NCBI GenBank assembly: GCA_903848655.1
Contig: CAINGT010000049.1
Span: 1-58,180, forward strand
Origin: an uncultured Sphingomonadales bacterium
GTDB lineage: Bacteria; Pseudomonadota; Alphaproteobacteria; Sphingomonadales; Sphingomonadaceae
Direction of reading: 5' to 3'
Length of the DNA: 58,180 nucleotides
In this document: positions 27,639 to 37,564 of the stretch, piece after piece
How the letters are laid out: each line of letters starts with the position of its first letter
Position numbering within the stretch: position 1 is the first letter of the stretch
Position numbers and translations under genes: made by a program
The notes under the pieces: generated by a model
The model's input: the letters and a program-made list of their open reading frames with translations, nothing else
What the model was told of the DNA's origin: nothing
Database searches by the model: none

Positions 27639-28106
27639 ATGATAACCCGGATTGTCGCGTTGGCGGCCCTGATGGTCGCCACCGGCGTGGCCCATGCGGC
27701 TGATCCGGCCAAAGGTTGGACGCCCGATACGATTGTCTGGCAGACCAACGCGCCCAACGGTACCGGCTATGCCTTGCTCGAAGGGAACCGCGACAGCGGC
27801 GCGGCCCCGTTTTCTTATGCGTTCAGGATTCCTGAAGGCGTCTACGATACCCCGCACAGCCATAGCGCCACCGTGCGCGTGTTCGTTGCCAAAGGAGCGC
27901 TGCGGATCGGGTTCGGCAGCGTGTTCGATCGGTCGCGGCTGATGACATATCCGGCGGGCAGTTATGTCATCGTGCCCGGCGGCGCGGTGCATTTTGACGG
28001 TGCGGATGTCGATACCGTGATTTACGGCACCGCCACTGGGCCGTGGTCAACCACGTATCTCGACCATTCAGCCCCCGCTTCGGCTGGCACCCCGGTCAAG
28101 CCATAG
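27639..28106 (+). CDS. Secreted cupin-domain protein
   Basis: 155 aa from ATG 27639 with AAAGGAG upstream. A clear signal peptide (MITRIVALAALMVATGVAHA, cleavage after AHA) precedes a single cupin: metal-type motif PHSHSATVRVFVAKGALRIGFG and the second motif SYVIVPGGAVHF with one His. Exported to the periplasm; substrate unknown. The 3' end overlaps the convergent acetyltransferase gene by 11 bp. Confidence 0.85.
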   Translation: MITRIVALAALMVATGVAHAADPAKGWTPDTIVWQTNAPNGTGYALLEGNRDSGAAPFSYAFRIPEGVYDTPHSHSATVRVFVAKGALRIGFGSVFDRSRLMTYPAGSYVIVPGGAVHFDGADVDTVIYGTATGPWSTTYLDHSAPASAGTPVKP

Positions 28107-28647
28107 GAATCACGCCAAATTCTTTGCGCATCCGTTTGAGCGGAACCGGCGCGCCGCCGCGATCATCCATGATTGCTTCGACCACGCGATAGCCTGCCGC
28201 AAGGTACAGCGGCAGCCCGGACAGCGTGCCCATCAGTTCGCACGCGGAAAACCCGGCGGCCTGTGCCGCGCTTTCGCACTGCGCCAGCAGCGCGCGGCCC
28301 ACACCGCGCCGGGCGAAATCTGGGTGGGTATACATCGCGCGGATGCGGGCGGGTTCGCATGCCGGGTCCAGCAGGCGGGGTTCGCGCAACCCCGCGCTGT
28401 GATCGCCGCCATAGAGCGTGGCGCGGCGGCTCCACCCGCCGCACCCGGCGATATCCGCGCCGATCAGGGCGATGAAATAGGTGCCATCATCGACCAATTG
28501 CCGGTCAAGCCCCATCACCGCGCGGCTGGCCGCGATCTGGTCGGGGGTCAGAAAGTCGCGCTGCAATTCGCCGATGGCGGCGTCCATAATGGTGCGCAAA
28601 GCGGCAAGATCGGCGGGCAGCGCCAAACGAAAAGTGAAATCGGTCAT
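28096..28647 (-). CDS. GNAT family N-acetyltransferase
   Basis: 183 aa from ATG 28647, with AAGGG upstream. The acetyl-CoA loop motif HPDFARRGVGRALLAQCE lies near residues 115-132, with the following AGFSACELMGTLSGLPLYLAAGYRVVE segment completing the GNAT fold. Substrate not predictable. Divergent from dxs. Confidence 0.9.
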   Translation of the reverse strand: MTDFTFRLALPADLAALRTIMDAAIGELQRDFLTPDQIAASRAVMGLDRQLVDDGTYFIALIGADIAGCGGWSRRATLYGGDHSAGLREPRLLDPACEPARIRAMYTHPDFARRGVGRALLAQCESAAQAAGFSACELMGTLSGLPLYLAAGYRVVEAIMDDRGGAPVPLKRMRKEFGVIPMA

Positions 28648-28742
28648 CGGACAAACCCTTGCCGCGTGCGCGGCGTTGCGGCAAACAGATCGGCCTGCAC
28701 TCGCTGTTCGACAGCGCCCGTGCAAGCGTATAAGGACGATGA

Positions 28743-30665
28743 ATGCCCGCAAACCCGGCCACACCGCTGCTCGATACGGTCAACCTTCCGGCCGATGTCC
28801 GCAAACTTCCTGCCAACCGCTTGCGGCAACTGGCGGACGAATTGCGCGCCGAGATGATTTCTGCGGTTGGCCAGACCGGCGGGCACCTTGGGTCCGGGCT
28901 GGGTGTGGTCGAATTGACCGTGGCGCTGCATTACGTGTTCAACACGCCTGACGATCAGGTGATCTGGGATGTCGGGCATCAGGCCTATCCGCACAAAATT
29001 CTGACCGGGCGGCGGGATCGCATGAACACCTTGCGGCAGGGCGGCGGGCTGTCGGGGTTTACCCGCCGCAGCGAAAGCATCTATGATCCGTTTGGCGCAG
29101 CGCATTCGTCCACCTCGATTTCGGCGGCGCTCGGTTTTGCCATCGCCAACAAGCTGACCGGGCAGCCGGGCAAATCGATCGCGGTGATCGGCGATGGCGC
29201 GATGAGCGCGGGCATGGCTTATGAGGCGATGAACAATGCCGACGCAGCGGGCAACCGCCTGATCGTGGTGTTGAACGACAATGATATGTCGATTGCCCCC
29301 CCGGTGGGCGGGCTGTCGGGTTATCTCGCGCGGCTGGTATCGTCGCGCCCGTTCCTTGAATTGCGCGATCTGGCGCGGCGGCTGTCGCGGCACTTGCCGC
29401 GCCCGCTGCACGAAGGGCTGCGCAAGACCGATGAATTCGCGCGCGGGCTGGCGATGGGCGGCACGCTGTTCGAAGAACTGGGCTTTTACTATGTCGGGCC
29501 GATTGACGGGCACAACCTCGATCAACTGATCCCGGTGCTGGAAAATGTGCGCGATGCCGCCGAAGGGCCGTGCCTGATCCATGTCGTGACGCAAAAGGGC
29601 AAAGGCTATGCCCCCGCCGAAGCGGCTGCCGACAAATACCATGGCGTGCAGAAATTCAACGTCATCACCGGCGAACAAGCCAAGAGCGCGCCGGGCGCAC
29701 CCAGCTATACCGGCGTATTCGCCGATGCACTGGTGGCAGAGGCCACGCGCGATTCGCGGATTTGCGCGATCACCGCCGCGATGCCATCGGGCACCGGGCT
29801 TGACCGGTTTGCCAAGCTGTTTCCCGACCGCATGTTCGATGTCGGGATTGCCGAACAGCACGCGGTGACATTTGCCGCCGGGCTGGCGGCGCAAGGGATG
29901 CGCCCGTTTTGCGCGATCTATTCGACATTTCTGCAACGCGCCTATGACCAGGTGGTGCACGATGTGGCGATCCAGAATCTGCCGGTGCGCTTTGCCATCG
30001 ACCGCGCCGGGCTGGTCGGCAACGACGGGGCCACCCATGCCGGATCATTCGACGTAACCTATCTGGCCAGCCTGCCCAACATGGTGGTGATGGCAGCGGC
30101 GGACGAGGCGGAACTGGTGCACATGACGCATACCGCCGCGCTCCATGACAGCGGGCCGATTGCATTTCGCTATCCGCGCGGCAATGGTACCGGGGTGCCG
30201 CTGCCCACTGTGCCGCAGCAATTGGCAATCGGCAAAGGGCGGCTGGTGCGCGAAGGCAGCAAAGTCGCGATCCTGTCGCTTGGCACGCGGCTGGCCGAAG
30301 CGCTCAAGGCCGCCGATCAACTCGATGCGCGCGGGCTATCAACGACGGTCGCGGATTTGCGCTTTGCCAAACCGCTCGATGAAGCGCTGATCCGCCGGCT
30401 GATCGCCACGCACGAAGTCGTGATCACCATCGAGGAAGGCGCGATTGGCGGGCTGGGCGCGCATGTGCTGACATTGGCGAGCGACGAAGGGTTGACCGAC
30501 GCCGGGCTCAAAATCCGCACGATGCGCCTGCCCGATGTGTTTCAGGATCACGATTCGCCCGACCGGCAATATGACCAATCAGGGCTGACCGCGCCGCATA
30601 TCGTGGACACCGTGCTCAAAGCCTTGCGCCACAACAGCGCCGGGGTCCACGAAGCGCGCGCCTGA
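28743..30665 (+). CDS. dxs: 1-deoxy-D-xylulose-5-phosphate synthase
   Basis: First enzyme of the MEP isoprenoid pathway (pyruvate plus glyceraldehyde 3-phosphate). It has 640 aa: thiamine diphosphate site with [19 protein letters not shown] (near 150-168), [12 protein letters not shown]-type region [17 protein letters not shown], the transketolase pyrimidine domain with [17 protein letters not shown] (catalytic Glu near residue 372) and a C-terminal domain with [14 protein letters not shown]. Starts 95 bp from the divergent acetyltransferase gene. Confidence 0.98.
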   Translation: MPANPATPLLDTVNLPADVRKLPANRLRQLADELRAEMISAVGQTGGHLGSGLGVVELTVALHYVFNTPDDQVIWDVGHQAYPHKILTGRRDRMNTLRQGGGLSGFTRRSESIYDPFGAAHSSTSISAALGFAIANKLTGQPGKSIAVIGDGAMSAGMAYEAMNNADAAGNRLIVVLNDNDMSIAPPVGGLSGYLARLVSSRPFLELRDLARRLSRHLPRPLHEGLRKTDEFARGLAMGGTLFEELGFYYVGPIDGHNLDQLIPVLENVRDAAEGPCLIHVVTQKGKGYAPAEAAADKYHGVQKFNVITGEQAKSAPGAPSYTGVFADALVAEATRDSRICAITAAMPSGTGLDRFAKLFPDRMFDVGIAEQHAVTFAAGLAAQGMRPFCAIYSTFLQRAYDQVVHDVAIQNLPVRFAIDRAGLVGNDGATHAGSFDVTYLASLPNMVVMAAADEAELVHMTHTAALHDSGPIAFRYPRGNGTGVPLPTVPQQLAIGKGRLVREGSKVAILSLGTRLAEALKAADQLDARGLSTTVADLRFAKPLDEALIRRLIATHEVVITIEEGAIGGLGAHVLTLASDEGLTDAGLKIRTMRLPDVFQDHDSPDRQYDQSGLTAPHIVDTVLKALRHNSAGVHEARA

Positions 30666-30667
30666 TT

Positions 30668-31360
30668 TCAATAGGGCAGTTCGGGAAACAGATACCACGG
30701 CCCGAGCGGAACAGTGATGATCCGTGTCAACACCCAGACCATGACCAGCCACGGCACGACTGCCCCCACCCACGCCAGACCGAGCGCGCCGCATTGCCGC
30801 AGATCGGGCCAGAACCGCGTGCGCGTCATCCACACGCCCCATTCGCGCGGGGCGAGCGCGCGTTTCTTGCGATCCTGACCCTGCGCACCCACCAGCGCCA
30901 GCACGACAAACCCGCCGCTGGTTATCAGATTGCGCCACGCCGGCAGCAGCAACAGCACCGCCAGCGACCACAACACGATACCAAACATCGCCGGGTGGCG
31001 CGTTACCAGCATCGCGCCGCCAGGCATACGCGTTGACAGTCCGTTGAGATTGGTGCCGATCCAGCCCGGATTGTTCGACAGCGACGCGATCAGCAGCACG
31101 GTCGCCACATAGCTGGCTATGCAGAACCCGGCCTGCACCACTGGATGTTCGGCGGTCCACAGCCGAGGACCGGTGGGTGCGTCATGATAGGCAATCAGCA
31201 CTGCCAGCACCATGATGACCGCGATCAGCGTATAAGCGATCGCGAACCCGGTATCGCCCAAGGCACGGCGCAATGCCGCACGCAAAGGATGCGCCAGCAC
31301 CAGATGGCTGCCGACCAATCCGGCCATGGCGATCAGCAACGCGATCAGACTTATCGGCAT
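30668..31360 (-). CDS. NnrU family membrane protein
   Basis: 230 aa with about six membrane segments and the NnrU family motif MLVTRHPAMFGIVLWSLAVLL near residues 117-137 (RHP conserved). NnrU was first noted near nitrite/nitric oxide reduction genes in Rhodobacter; related NnrU/ZdsD-type proteins act in carotenoid isomerisation. No denitrification or carotenoid cluster is seen here, though dxs (isoprenoid supply) is convergent with a 2-bp gap. Confidence 0.87.
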   Translation of the reverse strand: MPISLIALLIAMAGLVGSHLVLAHPLRAALRRALGDTGFAIAYTLIAVIMVLAVLIAYHDAPTGPRLWTAEHPVVQAGFCIASYVATVLLIASLSNNPGWIGTNLNGLSTRMPGGAMLVTRHPAMFGIVLWSLAVLLLLPAWRNLITSGGFVVLALVGAQGQDRKKRALAPREWGVWMTRTRFWPDLRQCGALGLAWVGAVVPWLVMVWVLTRIITVPLGPWYLFPELPY

Positions 31361-31397
31361 CGGTTTTCCGCCGGATTTGGGGTTATTGGCCGGACCA

Positions 31398-33203
31398 TCA
31401 GGTAACGCCGTGCATCAACCGTTTGAGCGGCCATGCCAGCACCAGCAGCACCGCGCCAATCGCCACCGACGCCCAGCCAATCAGCGTGAACACGCGGACA
31501 TAGGTTTCAAGGCTGAGTGCCGGGTTGGTGATCGCGCCGCCAACCGTTGCCACGCTGGCAACTTGCGCGACGATCCCGGCGACATATTGCGCCATCGCAA
31601 TCGACATCCACCACACCCCCATCATCAGACCGACAATGCGCGCGAGCGACAGCTTGGTAATCATGCTCAACCCCACCGGCGAAATGCACAGTTCGGCCAG
31701 CGTCTGGATCAGGTAAAGCCCGGCCAGCCACCACACTGACACTTTGAACGCGCCATCGGCAAAGCGCGTGCCCCAGACCAGAAACAGAAACCCCGCCCCT
31801 ACCCCCGCCAGCGCCAGCGCGAACTTGACCGGGATCGACGGTTCCAGCCCGCGCCGCCGCAGCGCGCCCCATGTGAGCGTCAGCAGCGGAGCCAGCATGA
31901 CAATGAAGATCGCATTGAAAAACTGCACTTGCGCCGAAGACAGCCGCAGATTGCCGATAATGCGCAGATCGGTGTTGCGATCGGCAAACAGCGTCAGCGA
32001 CGATCCGGCTTGTTCGAACAGCGTCCAGAACACGGTGTTGAACGTGACCAGCACCATCGCGGCCACCATCATCTGGAATTCGGCGCGATTGCCGGTGGCC
32101 CAGGCATAGCCAAGGATCGCCGGTATCGTGACCAGAAACGTGCCGAACAGCAGCTTGCCCATCACCGGCAGCGCGGCGATGTAGCCCCAGATGTCTGATC
32201 CCGCCGCCGCCGGGGCGGTCGCCATCAGGTTCTGGAACAGCAACATCATCGCCGGTACCGCCACCAGCGCCGCAGCAAAGATCGGCAAAGCGTGGTCGCG
32301 TTCGACCGGGGCATTGCCAATGACGCGCAACCGCCCGCCATCGAACTGGATCAGCACCCACGACAGCAGCATGCCGATCGCGGCGAGCAAAAACCCGGCG
32401 GACCATCCGACCCAATCAGCCAGCAACGGGCACAAAATCTGCGACAGCAGCGCGCCACAGTTGATCCCCATGTAAAAGATCGAAAACCCGGCATCCTTGC
32501 GCCGATCACCTGGGCGGTACAGCGCGCCGACCATGGTCGAAATGTTCGGCTTGAAAAATCCGGTGCCGATGGTGATGAGGGCAATGCCCAGCAGCAGCAA
32601 TCCTGTGGCAAGCGGAGAACGATCACCACCTGATTCGTACGCCGCAGCGCTGACATGGCGTGCCACGTGACCATCACCCGCGACCAGATCAATCGAGCCA
32701 TCGGCCTCACCCCGGATCGCCAGACGCTGCTGATCGATCACCACATAGCGCGCTTCGAGCCCGGTCGTGCTGGGCCGGTCGGCCACGTGCTGCTCGATCA
32801 CGGCATGGCGCACCCCGTCGATCTTCGCCCAAGGCCGCGCGGGCTCTCCGCCAAAACACAGCAGGAAATAGCCCCCCGCCATGACCAGCGCGCCAAATTT
32901 GACCGCGCGCTTGGCCCCGAGATAGCGATCCGCCAGCAATCCGCCGATCAGCGGGGTCAGATAGACCATCGCCGCAAACCCGGCATAAATGGCGTTGGTG
33001 GTGCGATCATTGAACAGGAAATGTTTGGTCAGATACAGTGTCAGCAGCGCGCGCATCCCGTAAAAGCCGAACCGTTCCCACATCTCGATGGTAAACAGCC
33101 GCGACAATTGCCGGGGATGGCCAAACCAGTCGCGCGCGGCATCGTCAGCAGGAATTGGGCCGGACGGGGCAATGGGCAATGTGGGATCTCCTGTCCGCGC
33201 CAT
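31398..33203 (-). CDS. Proton-dependent oligopeptide transporter (POT/PTR2 family)
   Basis: 601 aa inner-membrane symporter for di- and tripeptides. The family signature is clear: RLFTIEMWERFGFYGMRALLTLYL (ExxER of TM1 in the form EMWERF), LADRYLGAKR and GTGFFKPNISTMVG. A hydrophilic insertion of about 80 residues (about 118-200) separates the third and fourth membrane segments, longer than in most bacterial POTs. It is transcribed away from ihfB across a 258-bp divergent gap. Confidence 0.94.
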   Translation of the reverse strand: MARTGDPTLPIAPSGPIPADDAARDWFGHPRQLSRLFTIEMWERFGFYGMRALLTLYLTKHFLFNDRTTNAIYAGFAAMVYLTPLIGGLLADRYLGAKRAVKFGALVMAGGYFLLCFGGEPARPWAKIDGVRHAVIEQHVADRPSTTGLEARYVVIDQQRLAIRGEADGSIDLVAGDGHVARHVSAAAYESGGDRSPLATGLLLLGIALITIGTGFFKPNISTMVGALYRPGDRRKDAGFSIFYMGINCGALLSQILCPLLADWVGWSAGFLLAAIGMLLSWVLIQFDGGRLRVIGNAPVERDHALPIFAAALVAVPAMMLLFQNLMATAPAAAGSDIWGYIAALPVMGKLLFGTFLVTIPAILGYAWATGNRAEFQMMVAAMVLVTFNTVFWTLFEQAGSSLTLFADRNTDLRIIGNLRLSSAQVQFFNAIFIVMLAPLLTLTWGALRRRGLEPSIPVKFALALAGVGAGFLFLVWGTRFADGAFKVSVWWLAGLYLIQTLAELCISPVGLSMITKLSLARIVGLMMGVWWMSIAMAQYVAGIVAQVASVATVGGAITNPALSLETYVRVFTLIGWASVAIGAVLLVLAWPLKRLMHGVT

Positions 33204-33461
33204 GATCGCGTCTGGCCGGGCAAAGTCCTACCCCGCTGGTTCGCCACGGCAAAGGCCAATTCGCACCTTTGCCCGTCAAGCGCGCGATCACCGCATAAAA
33301 ATTGTCCGACCTTGCGGCAAAGTGCTTGAAATCCGCTCAAATTCGGGCATTTCAGGCGGGGATGGGTCGCGCAGGGCCTAGGTTCGGTTTGACGGGTTCG
33401 GTTAAACAGGCGCGGTTTGAAAAGCAGTGCCGGACGGGCACCATGGACAGGGGATGACGGG

Positions 33462-33749
33462 ATGATCCGATCCGAATTGCTGCAAGCTTTGGCGAGGCAG
33501 AACCCGGATTTGCGCGGTGACGATATCGAACGCGTGGTTGACGTGTTTTTCGATGAAATCAGCAAGCGGCTGGCCGAAGGGGGCCGGGTCGAACTGCGCG
33601 GCTTTGGCGCATTTTCAACCCGCGCGCGCGATCCGCGCAAAGGGCGCAACCCGCGCACCGGTGCCGCCGTCGATGTCCCGGCCAAACGCGTGCCCTATTT
33701 CAAACCGGGCAAAGACATGCGCCACCGGCTGAACGCCGACGGCGAATAG
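33462..33749 (+). CDS. ihfB: Integration host factor beta subunit
   Basis: 95 aa DNA-bending HU/IHF protein. It starts at ATG 33462 ([10 protein letters not shown]) with AGGGG upstream. The family core [28 protein letters not shown] includes the GFG turn and the DNA-intercalating arm around [12 protein letters not shown], followed by [10 protein letters not shown]. Its stop codon TAG is the first three bases of repeat copy 3. Confidence 0.96.
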   Translation: MIRSELLQALARQNPDLRGDDIERVVDVFFDEISKRLAEGGRVELRGFGAFSTRARDPRKGRNPRTGAAVDVPAKRVPYFKPGKDMRHRLNADGE

Positions 33750-33851
33750 AGCGTGATGCGAAAAAGTGGGAACCGGTTTTTCGCAATAAATCACGCGAAA
33801 ACAAAAACTCTACAGCGTGATGCGATTCGATTTAATCGCATCACGCGATAG
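33747..33851 (+). repeat. Palindromic intergenic element, copy 3 (no arms)
   Basis: 105 bp, the simplest form. TAGAGCGTGATGCG, then AAAAAGTGGGAACCGGTTTTT directly joined to CGCAATAAATCACGCG with no 20-nt arm, a linker, and a second hairpin whose arms are both of the GTGATGCG type. Located between convergent ihfB and hslU; ihfB ends on its terminal TAG. Confidence 0.92.
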
Positions 33852-33872
33852 CCGCAGCCGGGCGGGGCACGA

Positions 33873-35174
33873 TCACAGGATATATTTGGACAAGTCGGTA
33901 TTGCCCGCCAGATTGGCGAGCCGGTCGGCGACATATGCGGCATCGATGGTCACGGTCGTGTCAGTGCGGTCTTCGGCTTCAAAGCTGATTTCCTCCAGCA
34001 GCTTTTCCATTACCGTCTGCAAGCGGCGCGCGCCGATGTTTTCCAGCGTGTCGTTCACTTGCGCGGCAATCCGCGCGATGGCGCGCACCGCTTCGGCAGT
34101 GAAGTGCAGCGTGACTTGTTCAGTTGCCAGCAGCGCTGAGTACTGTTCGACCAGGTTGGCGCGGGTTTCGGACAAGATGCGTACGAAATCGTCTTCGGAC
34201 AGCGCCTGCAATTCCACGCGGATCGGCAGACGGCCCTGCAATTCGGGCAGCATGTCGCTCGGCTTGGCAATGTGAAACGCGCCCGAGGCGATGAACAGCA
34301 CGTGGTCGGTCTTCATCGGGCCATATTTGGTGGCGACGGTCGTGCCTTCGATCAGCGGCAACAGATCGCGCTGCACCCCCTCGCGGCTGACCGATCCGCC
34401 GCGTATGTCGCTAACCGCGATCTTGTCGATTTCGTCGATAAACACGATACCGTTGGTTTCGGCATTGGCGATCGCGACTCGCGCGACATCATCCTGATCC
34501 ATGCGCTTGTCCGATTCTTCCTCGACCAGCTTGTCCCAGGCATCGCCCACTTTCAGCTTGCGTCGGCGCGTCGCCTGACGGCCCATCGCCTTGCCCATCA
34601 TTTCGGACAAGTTGATCATGCCGATCCCGCCGCCCATGCCGGGTATGTCCAGCGGCAGTGGTGGGCTGTCTTCGACCTCGATTTCGACTTCGACATCGGC
34701 CATCGCGCCTTCGATAATGCGCTGGCGAAAGCTTTCGCGCGTCGCCTCGCTCGCGCTGTCGCCGACCAGCGCCTTGAGCAGGCGGTCCATCGCCGCTTTG
34801 CCCGCCGCATCGCGCACGGCAAGGCGGCGGCGCGCCTTTTCCAGCCGGATCGCCTCTTCGGCGAGATCGCGCGCGATCTGTTCGACATCGCGGCCGACAT
34901 AGCCGACTTCGGTGAATTTGGTTGCTTCGACTTTGACGAACGGGGCATCGGCCAGCCGCGCAAGGCGGCGGCTGATCTCGGTCTTGCCGCAACCGGTCGG
35001 CCCGATCATCAGGATATTCTTGGGGCTGACTTCATCGCGCAAGGCCGGGCTGAGCCGTTGGCGCCGCCAGCGGTTGCGCAAGGCCACCGCCACCGCGCGT
35101 TTGGCATCGGCTTGGCCGACGATATGCGCGTCGAGCGCGCGCACGATGGCTTTGGGGGTGAGCGCGTCGGTCAT
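33873..35174 (-). CDS. hslU: HslU, ATPase subunit of the HslUV protease
   Basis: 433 aa AAA+ unfoldase. Walker [11 protein letters not shown] is near residue 54, the pore motif GYVGRD near 88, the long I-domain spans about 105-235, Walker [12 protein letters not shown] follows, and the C-terminal [19 protein letters not shown] and final DLSKYIL docks into HslV. Translation is coupled to hslV by a 4-bp overlap. Confidence 0.98.
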   Translation of the reverse strand: MTDALTPKAIVRALDAHIVGQADAKRAVAVALRNRWRRQRLSPALRDEVSPKNILMIGPTGCGKTEISRRLARLADAPFVKVEATKFTEVGYVGRDVEQIARDLAEEAIRLEKARRRLAVRDAAGKAAMDRLLKALVGDSASEATRESFRQRIIEGAMADVEVEIEVEDSPPLPLDIPGMGGGIGMINLSEMMGKAMGRQATRRRKLKVGDAWDKLVEEESDKRMDQDDVARVAIANAETNGIVFIDEIDKIAVSDIRGGSVSREGVQRDLLPLIEGTTVATKYGPMKTDHVLFIASGAFHIAKPSDMLPELQGRLPIRVELQALSEDDFVRILSETRANLVEQYSALLATEQVTLHFTAEAVRAIARIAAQVNDTLENIGARRLQTVMEKLLEEISFEAEDRTDTTVTIDAAYVADRLANLAGNTDLSKYIL

Positions 35175-35776
35175 GCGCTGATTTCTTCCAGCGTGATACG
35201 GTCATTGGTATAGACACAGATATCGGCTGCCACTTGCATGGCGCGCCGCGCGATGGTGTGCGCATCGGTTTCGTATCCGGCCAGCGCGCGTGCGGCGGCC
35301 AGCGCGAAATTGCCGCCCGATCCTATCGCCGCGATCACGGTTTCGCCATCGACCCCAGGCAGCGCTTCCGGCTCCAGCACATCGCCATTGCCGGTCAGCA
35401 CCAGCAAAGTCTGTGCATCGGCAACGATCATCAAAGCTTCCAGATTGCGCAGATATTTGTCGGTGCGCCAGTCTTTGGCGAGTTCGACCGCCGCGCGCAG
35501 CAATTGCCCGCGATGCGCCTCAAGCTTGCGTTCCAGCCGCTCGAACAAAGTAAAGGCATCGGCAGTGGCCCCGGCAAACCCGGCGATCACGCTGGCGCGG
35601 CCATCGGGGCCGGGATTGCCCAGACGGCGGACTTTGCGCGCGTTGGGCTTCATCACGATATTGCCCATCGACACCTGGCCATCGCCCGCAATGACGGTGC
35701 GGCCGTGTTTGCGCACCGCGATAATGGTCGTGCCGTGCCATTCGATCAGGCCATGGCTGGCCGCTTGTCTGCTCAT
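35171..35776 (-). CDS. hslV: HslV, peptidase subunit of the HslUV protease
   Basis: 201 aa from ATG 35776. The mature N-terminal threonine is expected at the first T of [10 protein letters not shown] (residue about 15), after a propeptide of about 14 residues, common in Alphaproteobacteria but absent from E. coli Hsl[10 protein letters not shown] and [14 protein letters not shown] are conserved in the family. A TTG at 35797 could extend it by seven codons but is not supported. Confidence 0.97.
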   Translation of the reverse strand: MSRQAASHGLIEWHGTTIIAVRKHGRTVIAGDGQVSMGNIVMKPNARKVRRLGNPGPDGRASVIAGFAGATADAFTLFERLERKLEAHRGQLLRAAVELAKDWRTDKYLRNLEALMIVADAQTLLVLTGNGDVLEPEALPGVDGETVIAAIGSGGNFALAAARALAGYETDAHTIARRAMQVAADICVYTNDRITLEEISA

Positions 35777-35827
35777 GCCCTGCGATATGGGGGGCAATCG
35801 TCAACGATCAAGCCTGTGCGGCGCGCA

Positions 35828-36364
35828 TCAACTGCCGTTAGGCCCTGTGCCACCACCGCCGCCGTTCGGACCGCCGCCTTGCGTTCCGCCCGGCAGCGCG
35901 CCAACCGAGCCGATATTGCCGAACAAGTCTTCGAAGAAGCTGCGATCACGGCCCAGCGTCGGCGTGCTGTGCTTGTCCGGTTCGATCCGCACCGCGCGTT
36001 CCACCCCGCCGCGCGACACATCCGCCACAGTACCGGCGCTGTCAAAGCTGACACGCATGATCGATCCGGCTTCGATCCGGGCGCGGGTAAATGGCTTGGC
36101 CACGGTGTCGAGCGACACGTAATACCATGCGGGCTGGCCAAATTGGCTTTTGAACGTGGGCTGGCCCAGCGAACGTTCGACCGACAGACGATTATCGATT
36201 CCCGGCAAGACCGACTGGGTCAGCGCCGGATCGACCAGATAGCCCCGGTGATCGCGGATATGCGTGCATCCCGCAGCGGTGATCGCCACCGTTCCGGCCA
36301 GCACGGCGCGCAAGGCCGTCTGAAAAAACCCGGTACTCCGGCTGTTCGTTGCCTCAATCCGCAT
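35828..36364 (-). CDS. bamE: BamE, outer membrane assembly lipoprotein
   Basis: 178 aa from ATG 36364. A lipobox ITAAGC (Cys near residue 32) predicts a lipoprotein. The SmpA/OmlA domain follows, with LPGIDNRLSVERSLGQPTFKSQFGQPAWYYVS (residues about 53-85), the BamE signature around VxxxLGxPT. It helps the BAM complex fold outer-membrane proteins. The C-terminal about 25 residues are a Gly/Pro/Asn-rich tail. Divergent from the bc1 chaperone gene. Confidence 0.9.
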   Translation of the reverse strand: MRIEATNSRSTGFFQTALRAVLAGTVAITAAGCTHIRDHRGYLVDPALTQSVLPGIDNRLSVERSLGQPTFKSQFGQPAWYYVSLDTVAKPFTRARIEAGSIMRVSFDSAGTVADVSRGGVERAVRIEPDKHSTPTLGRDRSFFEDLFGNIGSVGALPGGTQGGGPNGGGGGTGPNGS

Positions 36365-36533
36365 TGCCACTCATCGTCCTTGCTGTCCCGGACCGCGACG
36401 ACTGCCCTGCGGGTCGTTTGCCTTCGCCGTCAAGCATTCTATAGGACGTGCCATAAGCAGCAAAGCCCGTTCCCGCAAGGACAGGGTCGCGGCGGGCAGG
36501 CGACGCGCCTGCTTGAACAAGGACGGACCGACA

Positions 36534-37049
36534 ATGGCGTTACTGGCAAAGTGGCTGCGGCCTCGCCCCGACCCGCGCGAGGCTTTGCGCCCGCTGTGGC
36601 ACCGGGTGGTGGAAATTTCGCGTGAACCCGAATGGTATCGCGATTGCGGCATTGCCGATACCGTCGCCGGGCGGTTCGATGCGATCACGCTGATATTGGC
36701 GCTGGTGCTGATCCGCATGGAGCGCGAAGCCGAGCTGATCGATGCTTCGGTGCGGCTGACCGAACTGTTCGTCGATGATATGGATGGGCAATTGCGCCAG
36801 GGCGGGATCGGCGATCTCGTGGTGGGCAAACATATCGGCAAACTGGTCAGCACGCTGGGCGGGCGGCTCGGGGCCTACCGCGATGCACTCGATGCGGGCG
36901 AAGCGGCGACCACGGCTGCGGTGGCGCGCAATGTCACGCTGCAAGATGGCATCGATCCGGCGCTGGTGGCGCGGCGCGCGCGCGCTTTTGCCGCCGGGCT
37001 GGCGCTGGTGCCAGCCTATCGCGTGCTGGCGGCAGAAATCGGGCGATGA
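36534..37049 (+). CDS. Ubiquinol-cytochrome c chaperone family protein (CBP3-like)
   Basis: 171 aa from ATG 36534, preceded by AAGGACGGACC. Conserved features of the CBP3/UQCC1 family: WYRDCGIADTVAGRFDAITL, LFVDDMDGQLRQGGIGDLVVGKHIGKL and GRLGAYRDAL. In mitochondria these proteins assist cytochrome b of the bc1 complex; a similar role is inferred here. The bc1 structural genes are not in the window. Overlaps the DUF177 gene by 4 bp (ATGA). Confidence 0.92.
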   Translation: MALLAKWLRPRPDPREALRPLWHRVVEISREPEWYRDCGIADTVAGRFDAITLILALVLIRMEREAELIDASVRLTELFVDDMDGQLRQGGIGDLVVGKHIGKLVSTLGGRLGAYRDALDAGEAATTAAVARNVTLQDGIDPALVARRARAFAAGLALVPAYRVLAAEIGR

Positions 37050-37564
37050 CCGCGCTGCCCGCCAGCGAATGGGTGCGGATCATCGATATCCGCCACTTGC
37101 CCGCAGCGGTCCATCGGGTCAGCGCCAATGCGGATGAGCGCCGCCGCCTTGCCGCGCGGTTTGGCCTGTCGGCCATTGATCGGCTGGAAGCCACTGTCAC
37201 GCTGATCGCGCAAGATGCGCGGGTTTCGGTGGCGGGGCGAATCAGCGCCGATATCGTGCAGGCTTGCGCGATTTCGGGCGAAGACTTCGCGGTGGTGATC
37301 GATGAACCGGTCGCCTTGCGGTTCGTTCCCGCCGCGCAAGGTGTCGATCCCGAAATCGCGATCAGCGCCGATGATTGCGATGACATCGCCTATGACGGGC
37401 TGACGTTTGATCTGGGTGAGGCCTTGGCCCAAACGCTTGCGCTGGCGATTGATCCTTTTGCCGAAGGGCCGCAAGCAGACCGCGCCCGCGCTGAACATCG
37501 GCTGGCGGGCGATCCGGGCAGCGGGGCGTTTGGCGCGCTGTCCGCGCTCAGAATCCCGTCATGA
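37046..37564 (+). CDS. DUF177 (YceD-like) protein
   Basis: 172 aa. The family motif QACAISGEDFAVVIDEPVALRFVP (residues about 70-94; the first Cys is the conserved one) is followed by an acidic stretch and the DFDLGEALAQTLALAIDPF-type segment (here LTFDLGEALAQTLALAIDPF). In many bacteria it precedes rpmF and is linked to 23S rRNA or plastid-type rRNA maturation; here it is followed by a MATE exporter, overlapping by 4 bp. The trio chaperone-DUF177-MATE is likely one transcript. Confidence 0.9.
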   Translation: MTALPASEWVRIIDIRHLPAAVHRVSANADERRRLAARFGLSAIDRLEATVTLIAQDARVSVAGRISADIVQACAISGEDFAVVIDEPVALRFVPAAQGVDPEIAISADDCDDIAYDGLTFDLGEALAQTLALAIDPFAEGPQADRARAEHRLAGDPGSGAFGALSALRIPS

